Shown in pieces: positions 31,808 to 40,374 of a DNA stretch of 64,000 nt. The notes below the pieces were generated by a model. It was given only the letters and a program-made list of their open reading frames with translations, searched no databases and had not been told where the DNA came from. The DNA is from Candidatus Dormiibacterota bacterium. Its GTDB lineage: Bacteria > Chloroflexota > Dormibacteria > CF-121. Location: assembly GCA_035544955.1 (NCBI GenBank), contig DASZZN010000029.1, forward strand, positions 1-64,000, in the 5' to 3' direction. Numbering within the stretch: position 1 is the first letter of the stretch; each line of letters starts with the position of its first letter. Made by a program: the position numbers and the translations under genes.

Positions 31808-32769
31808 CCCAGACCGCGCCGCCCAACACCTGGTCCGGGCGAGGGCTCTGGCGGTATCGCGCCGACCTCGCGATCCGCGGCGACCCGGTGACCCTTGGCG
31901 AAGGCGGGACCCCGATCGTGCTCTATGAAAAATACCTGCTGAAGCTGGAGGGCATCTCGCCGACCGGTTCGTTCAAGGACCGCGGAGCGGCGACCGCCAT
32001 CACCGCGGCCCGCGCCGCCGGCGCAAAAACCGTGATCGAGGACTCGTCAGGCAACGCCGGTACCGCAATCGCTGCCTATGCGGCCGCCGCCGGTCTTCGC
32101 GCACGCATCTTCGCGCCCGACGACATCGTCCCGGTGAAAGCCCGCGCGATCGAGGTGCTAGGGGCGGAGCTCATCAAGGTGTCGGGACCGCGCTCAGCCG
32201 TCACCGAGGCGGCCGTGGCGGCGGCCAAAGAGGCCTATGACGCCGGCCACGCGCGCGACGATGCCTTCCTCGAGGGGACCAAGACCATCGCCTATGAACT
32301 GTTTGAGGAGTTGGGCGACCAGCTCCTCGACGTAATCACGCCAGTCGGCCAGGGAACCGTGCTGATCGGGATGGCGTTGGGGTTCGCCGACCTCGTGGCC
32401 TCCGGCCGGATGGAGCGGGCGCCCAGGCTGCACGGGGTGCAGTCCGAAGCGTGCGCGCCGCTGGTCCGCGGGGCGTCGCTGGGGCGGCCGGCCCCCGTGG
32501 TCCGGCAACCATCCATTGCCGACGGGATCCGCATCCCCGAGCCGACGCGGGCGGAACGGAGCTACAACGCCGTCCGCTACAGCGGCGGCCGCTGGATCGC
32601 GGTCTCGGAGGACGCGATCGAGCGCGCCTGGCGACAGGCGGCCGCCGCGGGGCTGCTGATGGAGCCGACGTCAGCCGCGGCGATCACCGGTGCCCGGGTG
32701 CTGAACCTTCCGCCCGGCGCCGCCCTGATCATCACCGGCTCCGGCCTCAAGGCGATCGACCACTACTGA
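31804..32769 (+). CDS. Threonine synthase-like PLP enzyme
   Basis: 321 residues, fold type II PLP family. The PLP lysine is K58 in SPTGSFKDRG, the phosphate loop is SSGNAGTA, and GQGTVLIG closes the cofactor site. It most resembles ThrC, which makes threonine from O-phosphohomoserine, but it is shorter than typical (350-430) and lacks an extended N-terminal domain, so another PLP lyase is possible. It starts GTG inside the previous stop (GTGA). Confidence 0.75.
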   Translation: MTQTAPPNTWSGRGLWRYRADLAIRGDPVTLGEGGTPIVLYEKYLLKLEGISPTGSFKDRGAATAITAARAAGAKTVIEDSSGNAGTAIAAYAAAAGLRARIFAPDDIVPVKARAIEVLGAELIKVSGPRSAVTEAAVAAAKEAYDAGHARDDAFLEGTKTIAYELFEELGDQLLDVITPVGQGTVLIGMALGFADLVASGRMERAPRLHGVQSEACAPLVRGASLGRPAPVVRQPSIADGIRIPEPTRAERSYNAVRYSGGRWIAVSEDAIERAWRQAAAAGLLMEPTSAAAITGARVLNLPPGAALIITGSGLKAIDHY

Positions 32770-33135
32770 CCGCTGGCGGGCCGCCGCCAGCGTCTCGGGA
32801 TCGTACGCCAGCGCCAGTCGCGCTCCCCAGAGATCGATGTGATAGCCGGGCAAACGCCGGCGGCCTATCCTCGGCATGTCGACGTCGGGCAACGACTTGA
32901 CCTCGAGCGCACGCCGCGGGATCGCCTTGCTCACGGCCCAGGCCAGCAGGCGCTCCGGATCGGAGCTGACGACCTTGCCGTACCAGCCAGGTCCGAAGCG
33001 GGCGTGCTCGAGGTAGACGAGCGGGGCGAGCCAGAGCCCACCCCCCGCGGCGTAGCGAAATCCATCGGATCGGCGCGCGAAGGCGCGCGGGGTCTCAGGC
33101 GGCACGGACCAGGAAGCGAGCCGGGTCGAAGGCAT
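32671..33135 (-). CDS. Uncertain small protein, DUF4031-like in part
   Basis: 154 residues. The middle (RFGPGWYGKVVSSDPERLLAW and RLPGYHIDLWGARLALAYDP) vaguely resembles DUF4031 proteins. The start lies within the 3' end of the ThiO-like gene, and the last 33 residues run antisense through the threonine synthase gene, so the true C-terminus is doubtful. Real gene likely, boundaries not secure. Confidence 0.4.
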   Translation of the reverse strand: MPSTRLASWSVPPETPRAFARRSDGFRYAAGGGLWLAPLVYLEHARFGPGWYGKVVSSDPERLLAWAVSKAIPRRALEVKSLPDVDMPRIGRRRLPGYHIDLWGARLALAYDPETLAAARQRSVVVDRLEAGAGDDQGGAGRKVQHPGTGDRRG

Positions 33136-34213
33136 CGAGTGGGAGTCGAGGCCGGCGACGGGCCAGCAGGTCGGCGACCAGTTCGCCGGTGATCGGCGCC
33201 AGCAGAATCCCGTTGCGGAAGTGGCCCGCCGCCACGATCACGCCATGCCATCCGGGGAGGCGACCGAGCAGGGGAATCCCGTCCGATGTTCCCGGGCGGA
33301 GCCCCGCCCAGGCTGACACGAAGGTAGCTTGGGCCAGCCGCGGCGCGATCCGCGGCACCAGCGCCAGCAGGCGCGCGATGCCGGCCGCTGTCGGACGCGC
33401 GTCGTATCCCGCCTCTTCCACGGTGGTGCCCACGTAGGTGGATCCATCGGGTTTGGTCAGCATGTATCCTTCGGCGAAGCTCACCACGTTCTTCAGCCCG
33501 GTTCCCATGGTCCGTAAGGCCACCATCTGGCCGCGCACGGGTCGAACCGGGATCGGCGTCTCCAGGGCATCCGACCAGGAGGACGCCCAGGCGCCGTTCG
33601 CGATCACGACCTCGCCGGCGTGCACGGCCTCGCCGCCGATCGCCACGCCGACCACCCGATCGCCGCTCGTCAGCAGGCGGTCGATGCTCGCGCCCTCCCG
33701 CAGCACGGCGCCGAGGTCGACCGCCGTTCGAGCCAGCGCTTGGGCGAGGGTCCGGGGCATCACCTGGTGATTTTCCGGATAGTAGAGCGCCGCACGGACA
33801 TCGGGGTTCAACGCCGGCTCGAGATCGAGCGCCGCGGCGCGGTCGCGCCAGGCGACGGCGACCCCGTGGTCGACCTGCCAGGCGCGGTGCGCGCGCAGCT
33901 GTGGCTCCTCCCCTTCATGGAACGCCACGTGCAGGAGCGGGGCTGCACGATAGCCGATGTCCACGCCGGAGCGGTCCAGGAGCTCCGTTGCCAGCGCCGG
34001 GTAAAGCCGGGCACTCTCCATCTCGAGCATGGACAGTGCCGTCGGGGTGGAACGGTCCGGATTGATCTGGATCATGCCGGCGGAGGCACCGGTCGCCGCC
34101 CCGCCCACCTGGCCGCGCTCGAAGACCATCACTTTTACGCCGGCCTTCGCCAGCTGGTAGGCGATCGATGTGCCGATCACACCGGCGCCGACGACGATGA
34201 CATCAGGACTCAC
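33095..34213 (-). CDS. FAD-dependent amine oxidase, glycine oxidase (ThiO)-like
   Basis: 372 residues. The Rossmann motif is VIVVGAGVIGTSIAYQLAKAG (split over residues 5-25), the second FAD segment is EVVIANGAWAS, and the C-terminal GIPLLGRLPGWHGVIVAAGHFRNGILLAP is the DAO-family FAD-binding end. ThiO feeds thiamin biosynthesis by oxidising glycine; sarcosine oxidase is an alternative, and no thi gene is adjacent. TAACAT lies 7 nt upstream of the GTG start, suggesting leaderless expression. Confidence 0.8.
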   Translation of the reverse strand: MSPDVIVVGAGVIGTSIAYQLAKAGVKVMVFERGQVGGAATGASAGMIQINPDRSTPTALSMLEMESARLYPALATELLDRSGVDIGYRAAPLLHVAFHEGEEPQLRAHRAWQVDHGVAVAWRDRAAALDLEPALNPDVRAALYYPENHQVMPRTLAQALARTAVDLGAVLREGASIDRLLTSGDRVVGVAIGGEAVHAGEVVIANGAWASSWSDALETPIPVRPVRGQMVALRTMGTGLKNVVSFAEGYMLTKPDGSTYVGTTVEEAGYDARPTAAGIARLLALVPRIAPRLAQATFVSAWAGLRPGTSDGIPLLGRLPGWHGVIVAAGHFRNGILLAPITGELVADLLARRRPRLPLDAFDPARFLVRAA

Positions 34214-34249
34214 ACGGCCGATGTTAGTCCCCGTTGGACGCGGGCCGGG

Positions 34250-34462
34250 TTAGTCGATCAGGCGGCGCAGCCGCAGGTCTTCGCTAGCCCGCGCTTCCTG
34301 GTAGAGCGCGCAGGTGGCCATCTTTCCCAGGCAGGGCGGCGACGGCCACTTGACGACGCCGTAGAACTTGTGGACCTTCCGGTCGACATGGCAATCCGCC
34401 TGGAAGACCTTGAAAAAGGCGGTCCGCTTCCGCAGGATTTGCTCTAGATAGGGACAGTGCAT
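34250..34462 (-). CDS. Small cysteine-containing protein
   Basis: 70 residues (MHCPYLEQILRKRTAFFKVF at the N-terminus). Four Cys at positions 3, 24, 44 and 51 could bind zinc, and PCLGKMATCALYQEA is the likely second pair. No family recognised. It stands alone before the patatin gene. The adjacent 34463-34627 stretch shows no gene or clear promoter. Confidence 0.5.
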   Translation of the reverse strand: MHCPYLEQILRKRTAFFKVFQADCHVDRKVHKFYGVVKWPSPPCLGKMATCALYQEARASEDLRLRRLID

Positions 34463-34627
34463 AACGGGGAAAAGTGATACTGCAAGGCTAACACGAAGCG
34501 GGTTTCGCGGAGCCCTGCAGTCGGCCTCTTCAAGGCTAGTAACGCAGCGTCCACAAGCTTCCAGCCTGCTGCCACCGACCCGTTACACTCAGCCGGAGCG
34601 CATGTTCGGATCGGGATCTCAAACGTA

Positions 34628-35605
34628 ATGCCTATGCGGGAAACTGGCTTCTGGCGATCCCCGAACATGCTGTCCTGGTGGCGACGGCGCCGACCAACGA
34701 TTGCGCAACCTGGGGGGAAACAGCGACGGTTGGTCTTTGTCCTGGGGGGAGGCGGGAGCCGAGGTGCCTGCAGCGTGGGCGTCCTCAAGGCGCTGCTGGA
34801 AGCCGGTATCACGCCGGATGGGCTGGTCGGCTGTAGCTCCGGGGCCTTCAATGCCGTCGCCCTTGCCGCCAAGCCCGACCTGGAAACGATCGAGCAGCTG
34901 GCCCAGGTGTGGCGCACGATCCGCAATCGCGACCTCTTCAACCGCAACCCGCTGCGCATGGCCTACCGGTATGTCCGTACGCGCAACAGCGTCTTCGACA
35001 GCCGCTACCTGCGAACGCTGGCCGCGATGAACCTGCCCGCGACCTTCGAACAGCTCGTGCTGCCCTGCGCAGTGATCGCGACGAACCTGACCCGGGCGCG
35101 CAAGGAGATCTTCACCACCGGTAGCGTGCCGGATGCGGTGGCCGCCTCGGCCGCCATTCCCGGCCTCTTCAATCCCTACCGCATCGGCGATGAAGAGTTC
35201 GTCGACGGAGCCGTCGCTGAGAACGTCGGCCTCCCCGAAGCGATCCAGCTGGGGGCCACCCACATCGTCGCCATCGATAACAGCACATCCAATCCGCGCC
35301 GCCCACCGAACCACACGCTGACCGGCATCCTGTCGCAGAGCATCCAGATCATGCTCGGCCAACGAATGCTGGAGGAATACCAGCGCTATTCGGACCAGGC
35401 CGAGATCTGCCTGCTGGTCCCGAACGTCGAGTTCGGCACAGCCGGCACCGACTTCAGCCAGGTGGATCGCCTGATCGAAGAGTCGTATGCCCGCACCCGC
35501 GGCTTCCTCGACGCCGGCGGCCTCGATCATCGCGGCCGGCTCGAGCCGGGCATTCACTGCATGCTGCCCATCCGGCACCCGTCCGTCATCAGCCTCGCCC
35601 AGTGA
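34628..35605 (+). CDS. Patatin-like phospholipase
   Basis: 325 residues. The oxyanion hole is GGGGSRGAC (about 38-46), the serine elbow is GCSSG (about 69-73), and the catalytic Asp is in EEFVDGAV; together the Ser-Asp dyad of the patatin family. A basic, aromatic N-terminus (SWWRRRRP) may bind membrane. It hydrolyses lipid acyl esters, exact substrate unknown. The next gene starts inside its stop (GTGA), so the two are coupled. Confidence 0.85.
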   Translation: MPMRETGFWRSPNMLSWWRRRRPTIAQPGGKQRRLVFVLGGGGSRGACSVGVLKALLEAGITPDGLVGCSSGAFNAVALAAKPDLETIEQLAQVWRTIRNRDLFNRNPLRMAYRYVRTRNSVFDSRYLRTLAAMNLPATFEQLVLPCAVIATNLTRARKEIFTTGSVPDAVAASAAIPGLFNPYRIGDEEFVDGAVAENVGLPEAIQLGATHIVAIDNSTSNPRRPPNHTLTGILSQSIQIMLGQRMLEEYQRYSDQAEICLLVPNVEFGTAGTDFSQVDRLIEESYARTRGFLDAGGLDHRGRLEPGIHCMLPIRHPSVISLAQ

Positions 35606-36843
35606 CGGCCGCCGCGCCAAAGCCGGGCCGCCGCTGGCGGTGGGCTCAATGGACCTGGCCGCTTGGACTCTTGCTGCTCGCCTGGCTGATCACGCCGCTG
35701 CGCGCGGGCGCCAACTATCCGGGCATGCCCTGTGCGGCGCAAGCCGACACCGTGTTCGGGCTGGCGTCGTACACGATCCTGTTCATCCCGACGGCCGCCA
35801 TCCTCCTCCTGCTCAGCCGTCGCCTGATTCCCGCTGCCCGACGCCGGGGTCTTCGCGCCTGGGTTGCTGGCCTCTTCGTTTTCGGCTTCGCTGTCGCCAT
35901 CGTCTTTCTTGCCTTTGCCGGTGTCTCCGCGGACCGCCGACCTTTTCGCGCCAGCGAGCAGGCGATCAACTGTCCGACGCTCGGCGGTGGACTGCAGGCA
36001 CTGCACTGCTGGCGGAGCGGGAGCACGATCGAGATGAACGTCTCTGGTCAGCGGCCCCTCGACGTCGCGGGCGTCCAGTCGATGGCGAAGACGCTGGCGG
36101 CCTCCAAGCAGGATGCCGCGCTCTATGAGGCCTTCGTCCTCGACACGACCGACGCGAGCATTGCGAACTACTCGAACGCGCGCTTGTTCATCCTTCAGGA
36201 TCCGGGCCTGACCGATTTCGCCGACCTGTGCCTTTCCGAGCGCCAGGCCAAGCTGCGCGAGGTGCAGACGCATCGCGTCGGCTTCTACCGCTACAGCGCG
36301 CAGCAATCACCACCGGTCGACGCTTTCTTCTTGCAGGACACCGCGAGTGGCGGCGAGGTGGGATACGAGGTGATCGACTTCCTTCATGGGCAAATCACCC
36401 TCCCCTACGTGCGGCCCAGCGACCTGCAGCCGGCCGAGTCGGCCTATCTCGATCGCGTCTCGCGGTCGATGACCACGTTGAATCAGGACCTCGATCGTGA
36501 GACCCAGTCACCCTCGCCGCCGGGCGCCCTGGCCGCCATGCGCGGGGACTTTCAGCGGATCACGGCTGACCTCGCGAGCGCGACCCCGTCGCGACTCGTA
36601 CTGTTTCGCGACAGCCGGGTGCAGCGATTCCTACAGAACTACGACCTGATCCTGACCGCGGAAGAGAGCGCCGCCCAGGGGCAGAGCGGGCAGGCGATCC
36701 ATTCCACTGCCTACCAGGATCACCGCCGTTACTACTATCAGGAGGCGCGCGTCGCCCGGCTGATCGGATACCTCTACCTGCAGCAGCCCGGCCACGACTT
36801 CACCGAGGACGTGCTATCCACCGTCAACTGGGCCGTCTTTTAG
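35602..36843 (+). CDS. Unrecognised membrane protein coupled to patatin
   Basis: 413 residues. Three N-terminal spans (about 17-34, 48-72, 85-107) precede a large soluble domain (about 110-413), predicted extracytoplasmic. This domain is helical toward the end (YYYQEARVARLIGYLYLQQP). No family recognised. The 4-nt overlap with the patatin gene suggests a shared lipid-related role. It ends overlapping the convergent glycosidase gene by 4 nt. Confidence 0.6.
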   Translation: MTAAAPKPGRRWRWAQWTWPLGLLLLAWLITPLRAGANYPGMPCAAQADTVFGLASYTILFIPTAAILLLLSRRLIPAARRRGLRAWVAGLFVFGFAVAIVFLAFAGVSADRRPFRASEQAINCPTLGGGLQALHCWRSGSTIEMNVSGQRPLDVAGVQSMAKTLAASKQDAALYEAFVLDTTDASIANYSNARLFILQDPGLTDFADLCLSERQAKLREVQTHRVGFYRYSAQQSPPVDAFFLQDTASGGEVGYEVIDFLHGQITLPYVRPSDLQPAESAYLDRVSRSMTTLNQDLDRETQSPSPPGALAAMRGDFQRITADLASATPSRLVLFRDSRVQRFLQNYDLILTAEESAAQGQSGQAIHSTAYQDHRRYYYQEARVARLIGYLYLQQPGHDFTEDVLSTVNWAVF

Positions 36844-38003
36844 GCCGCTGCCATCGACGGCGCTTTGGCCTCATCGCGCAGGATCGCTTTGACGGTGTCG
36901 ATCCAGCGGGAATCGCCACGGTCGGCCTGCCAGAGCCAGTACTCGCTGCCCCAGAACAGCACGGTGCTGAAGCCGGCGTCCTTGAGGTTCGCGAACAGGC
37001 TGCGAATCGCCTGCGGACTGGTGCTCTTCGGGTTGACGTCGCTATTCGCGCCTGACTCCCAGGGTTCGGCCTGCGCCTCCGTGATCCACGCCTGCTTGCC
37101 TTGGAGCCGGGCCAGCTCGCGAACCTTGGCCAGTCGATCCGGCCAGTCGGCGTCAGCGTGACTCATGTTGTCATGACCCAGAAAGCGGTAGCCAATCGCT
37201 GTGTAGACATCGAGACCGAGGACATCACCCTTGCCCAGGAGCGACAGACCGTCGCGCTCCGCGCTGTCCGCCTGGAATCCGAGAAATTGCCGAAGGTCGA
37301 AGCCCTGGCGTGCCGAGGCCTGGTCGAGGATGAGGTTGAAGTGACTGAAGGCGTTCACGATAAGCGGCCGGTGATGGCCGTCCAGCTGGCGCATGCTGCT
37401 GATCTCGTCGCGGAGGAACGCGGCATCGATCCATAACCGTTGCGGACCAGCCCGGTTGAAGGGCTCATTCTCGACCTGCCAGGCGATCAGGGTCGAGTTG
37501 TCTCGATAGCGAAGCACGGTGTCGTTGACGAATGCGAGGGTCGCATCACGCAGGCTGGCGTCAGACGCCGCGTCCTGCCCCTGCGCCAGACCTGCGGCCG
37601 GCATCGCCGCCGCCGGGATATAGAACTCCGGCCAGCCGAGCCCCTTCATGCCAACGGCCAGGACGATCGGCTGCCCGGTTCGCTGCGCCTCGCTCATCAA
37701 CCAGTCCAGCTGCCCATAGCCCTCCTGATCGATCTGGTCCCAGTAGGCACTGAGACGGATGACGCGGAAATGCAAGGCCTCCAGCCGGGTGAATGCCGAT
37801 CGGTAATCCAGTCCCATCGAGGCGGCGCGATGGGGGTTGAAGCTGATCCCGACCTGCACCGGCCCTACGACCCCATGCGCCTTCGCCGTCGCCGGCTTGA
37901 AGAGCTGCAGCGGCGCCAACGCCAGGAAGGGCACGAGCAGCACGATCGCCATCGCCTGCACCCGCCGTCGTTGCAGCAGCGATTGGAGCCTGGGAAAGGT
38001 CAT
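36840..38003 (-). CDS. Membrane-anchored clan GH-A glycoside hydrolase
   Basis: 387 residues. A membrane anchor or signal (about 17-35) precedes a TIM-barrel domain. The acid/base is E180 in WQVENEPF and the nucleophile E309 in QAWITEAQAEPW, as in clan GH-A (GH5-like). It should cleave beta-linked polysaccharide outside the cell; no carbohydrate-binding module is present. Substrate not inferable from sequence alone. Convergent with the gene ending at 36843. Confidence 0.8.
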   Translation of the reverse strand: MTFPRLQSLLQRRRVQAMAIVLLVPFLALAPLQLFKPATAKAHGVVGPVQVGISFNPHRAASMGLDYRSAFTRLEALHFRVIRLSAYWDQIDQEGYGQLDWLMSEAQRTGQPIVLAVGMKGLGWPEFYIPAAAMPAAGLAQGQDAASDASLRDATLAFVNDTVLRYRDNSTLIAWQVENEPFNRAGPQRLWIDAAFLRDEISSMRQLDGHHRPLIVNAFSHFNLILDQASARQGFDLRQFLGFQADSAERDGLSLLGKGDVLGLDVYTAIGYRFLGHDNMSHADADWPDRLAKVRELARLQGKQAWITEAQAEPWESGANSDVNPKSTSPQAIRSLFANLKDAGFSTVLFWGSEYWLWQADRGDSRWIDTVKAILRDEAKAPSMAAA

Positions 38004-38118
38004 AGCTGAGACGGCCGGCGCGCGCCAAAGCCGCTAGTGGTGTCACGGCCGCATGCGAGATTTCTTGCGCGTGGCGGCTGATGTAAAAAGCTCGCGACAG
38101 TTCACGTAGCATTGGCCG

Positions 38119-38874
38119 GTGACGATCGCGCACGCCGAAAGCCTGGCGGCGAAGTTCCGGAGCGGCCGCATTTTGCTCGGCGGTCATCGCGGAAACCCGG
38201 ATGAGTACCCGGAGAACACGCTGGGCTCTTTCCGTTCCGCGATCGAACTCGGTTGCGACGTGATCGAATGCGACGTCCATCTCTCCGAGGACGGCGGCCT
38301 CCCGGTCATCCACGATCACCTGCTCGATCGGACGACCGATGGCAGCGGGTTGGTGCGGGATTACAGCATGGCCGAGCTGAAACGGTTCGACGCCGGAGGC
38401 TGGAAAGATCCGCGCTTCAAAGGCGAACAGATCCCGTCGCTCGACGAGGTCCTCGCCGTGGCAAAGGGACAGGTCGGCGTGGCGATCGAGATCAAGAACC
38501 TGCCACTCCCCTACGCTGGAATCGAGGACGCGGTCGTCCGCACCGTCAAGGGTGCCGGGATGGTCCACCAGGTCGTCGTCATCTCCTTCGACCACCGTTC
38601 CGTCCAGCGGATCAGCGAGCTCGAGCCCGAGATCCTGACGGGAGTGCTCGAGGCCTCGCGCCCGGTCGACATCTTGCGGGTTATGGACGATGCGGGCGCC
38701 GATGTCTTCTGCCCGCATTGGGCATCGATCGAGCCGGAGACGGCAGCCGAGCTGCACGCCGCCGGCAAGCTGATCGGGGTATGGACCGTCGACGACGTCT
38801 TCTCGCTCACCTGGTCCAAGGCGCTGCCCGCCAACGCAATTTACACGAACAAGCCGCGCGAAATCCGTCCGTAA
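38119..38874 (+). CDS. Glycerophosphodiester phosphodiesterase
   Basis: 251 residues from GTG 38119. GHRGNPDEYPENTLGSF (about 23-39) holds the catalytic His and Arg, and DVIECDVHLSEDGGLPVIHD supplies the metal Glu-Asp pair and the second catalytic His. The protein is cytoplasmic, with no signal peptide, so it would act on internal glycerophosphodiesters. TAGCAT lies 6 nt before the GTG, the leaderless pattern. Confidence 0.88.
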   Translation: MTIAHAESLAAKFRSGRILLGGHRGNPDEYPENTLGSFRSAIELGCDVIECDVHLSEDGGLPVIHDHLLDRTTDGSGLVRDYSMAELKRFDAGGWKDPRFKGEQIPSLDEVLAVAKGQVGVAIEIKNLPLPYAGIEDAVVRTVKGAGMVHQVVVISFDHRSVQRISELEPEILTGVLEASRPVDILRVMDDAGADVFCPHWASIEPETAAELHAAGKLIGVWTVDDVFSLTWSKALPANAIYTNKPREIRP

Positions 38875-38884
38875 GCCGGAACGC

Positions 38885-39094
38885 TTAGCCAGAGGGGCAA
38901 TGCTCGGCGAGATGAATCACTCCGATAAGGACGAGCGTACCGATGACGACGAACGCGGCGCCGACGACGATGTTGACTGGACGCGATGACCGGCCACGGG
39001 CGGCAATCTGGCTGCTGAAGACAATCGCAGCCAGGCCAACTAGGATTCCCAGAACCCGACGGGTCGCTGCCAGCCCAGCGGGATTGGGTTGCAA
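38885..39094 (-). CDS. Small two-span membrane protein
   Basis: 69 residues with two hydrophobic helices (about 12-30 and 40-62: RVLGILVGLAAIVFSSQIA and NIVVGAAFVVIGTLVLIGVI) and a short tail. No family recognised. Convergent with the GDPD gene. Confidence 0.5.
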   Translation of the reverse strand: MQPNPAGLAATRRVLGILVGLAAIVFSSQIAARGRSSRPVNIVVGAAFVVIGTLVLIGVIHLAEHCPSG

Positions 39095-39157
39095 CCAAAT
39101 GATAGCCAGGCGATCAAGCTATGAGCGATCAGCTCATGGTAGGTGGTGCCCCCTCAG

Positions 39158-40318
39158 CTACTTAAAGGCCGAGAGCCCGGTGATCTCCTCGCCGATGGCG
39201 AGTATGTGGATTTCGCTGGTCCCCTCGTAGGTCAGGACCGTCTCGAGGTTGTTCATGTGCCGCATCACCGGGTACTCGAGGCTGATGCCGTTGGCACCCA
39301 GGATGGTGCGCGCCTCGCGCGCAATCTGCAGCGCCTCGCGGACGTTGTTGAGCTTCGCCATCGAGATCTGCGTCGCCGTCGCGCTGCCCTGATCCTTTAG
39401 CCGACCCAGCTGCAGGGCGAGCAGCTGTCCCTTGGTGATCTCGGTGAGCATGTTCACGAGCTTTTCCTGGGTCAGCTGATAGGCGGCGATCGGTCGATCG
39501 AACTGCACGCGGGCCATCGAATAGCCAAGCGCGCTGCGATAGCAGGCGATCGCCGCGCCGAGCACGCCCCAGACGATGCCGTAGCGGGCCTCGTTCAGGC
39601 AGGAGAGCGGGGCCTTCAGCCCCTGCGCCTCGGGCAGCTCGTTGCCGGCCGGGACCCGGACGTCGTCGAGGATCAGCTCCGACGTGACCGAGGCCCGCAT
39701 CGAAAGCTTGTGGTGGATCTCGCGGGCTTCGAATCCCTTGGTGCCCTTCTCCACCAGGAAGCCGCGGATCCCCTGCTCGCTGCGGGCCCAGACGATCGCG
39801 AGGTCGGCGAGGTTACCGTTGGTGATCCAGCGCTTGGTGCCGTTGAGGATCCAGTCTTTGCCATCGCGGCGGGCGCGGGTCGCCATTCCAGCCGGGTTGG
39901 AGCCAAACTCCGGCTCGGTCAGTCCGAAGCAGCCGATGACCTCCCCGGCCGCCATCCGCGGTAGCCAGCGCTGCTTCTGCTCCTCTGACCCGTAACGATG
40001 GATCGGAAACATGCACAGCGACCCCTGCACCGAGACGAAGCTGCGCAGCCCGCTGTCGCCCCGCTCCAGTTCCTGGCAGGCGAGGCCATACATGACGTTA
40101 CTCATGCCCGCGGCGCCATAGCCGTGCAGGTGCATGCCAAAGACGCCGAGGCGGGCCAGCTCCGGCAGGATCTCCATCGGGAAGGTCGCCCGCTCGTAGT
40201 GGTCGGCAATGATGGGCAGGAATCGCTGGTCGACGAAGCGACCCACCGTCGAGCGGACGAGTCGCTCCTCTTCGGTCAGCAGGTCATCGGTGTGGTAGAA
40301 GTCCACCAGCTCCGGCAA
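39158..40318 (-). CDS. Acyl-CoA dehydrogenase, glutaryl-CoA dehydrogenase-like
   Basis: 386 residues of the full acyl-CoA dehydrogenase fold. The FAD motif is GCFGLTEPEFGSNPAGM, and the catalytic Glu365 lies in TYEGTSEIH. The first 30 residues (LVDFYHTDDLLTEEERLVR) and the TEPxFGSNP form are typical of glutaryl-CoA dehydrogenase, which oxidises and decarboxylates glutaryl-CoA in Lys/Trp degradation; another short-chain substrate remains possible. The likely start is TTG with TAGAAT upstream. Confidence 0.85.
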   Translation of the reverse strand: MPELVDFYHTDDLLTEEERLVRSTVGRFVDQRFLPIIADHYERATFPMEILPELARLGVFGMHLHGYGAAGMSNVMYGLACQELERGDSGLRSFVSVQGSLCMFPIHRYGSEEQKQRWLPRMAAGEVIGCFGLTEPEFGSNPAGMATRARRDGKDWILNGTKRWITNGNLADLAIVWARSEQGIRGFLVEKGTKGFEAREIHHKLSMRASVTSELILDDVRVPAGNELPEAQGLKAPLSCLNEARYGIVWGVLGAAIACYRSALGYSMARVQFDRPIAAYQLTQEKLVNMLTEITKGQLLALQLGRLKDQGSATATQISMAKLNNVREALQIAREARTILGANGISLEYPVMRHMNNLETVLTYEGTSEIHILAIGEEITGLSAFK

Positions 40319-40374
40319 AGCGAACCCATTCTAAGGTTGCGTAATGCGCGCCCCCTATCATGGGAATGGCGTGC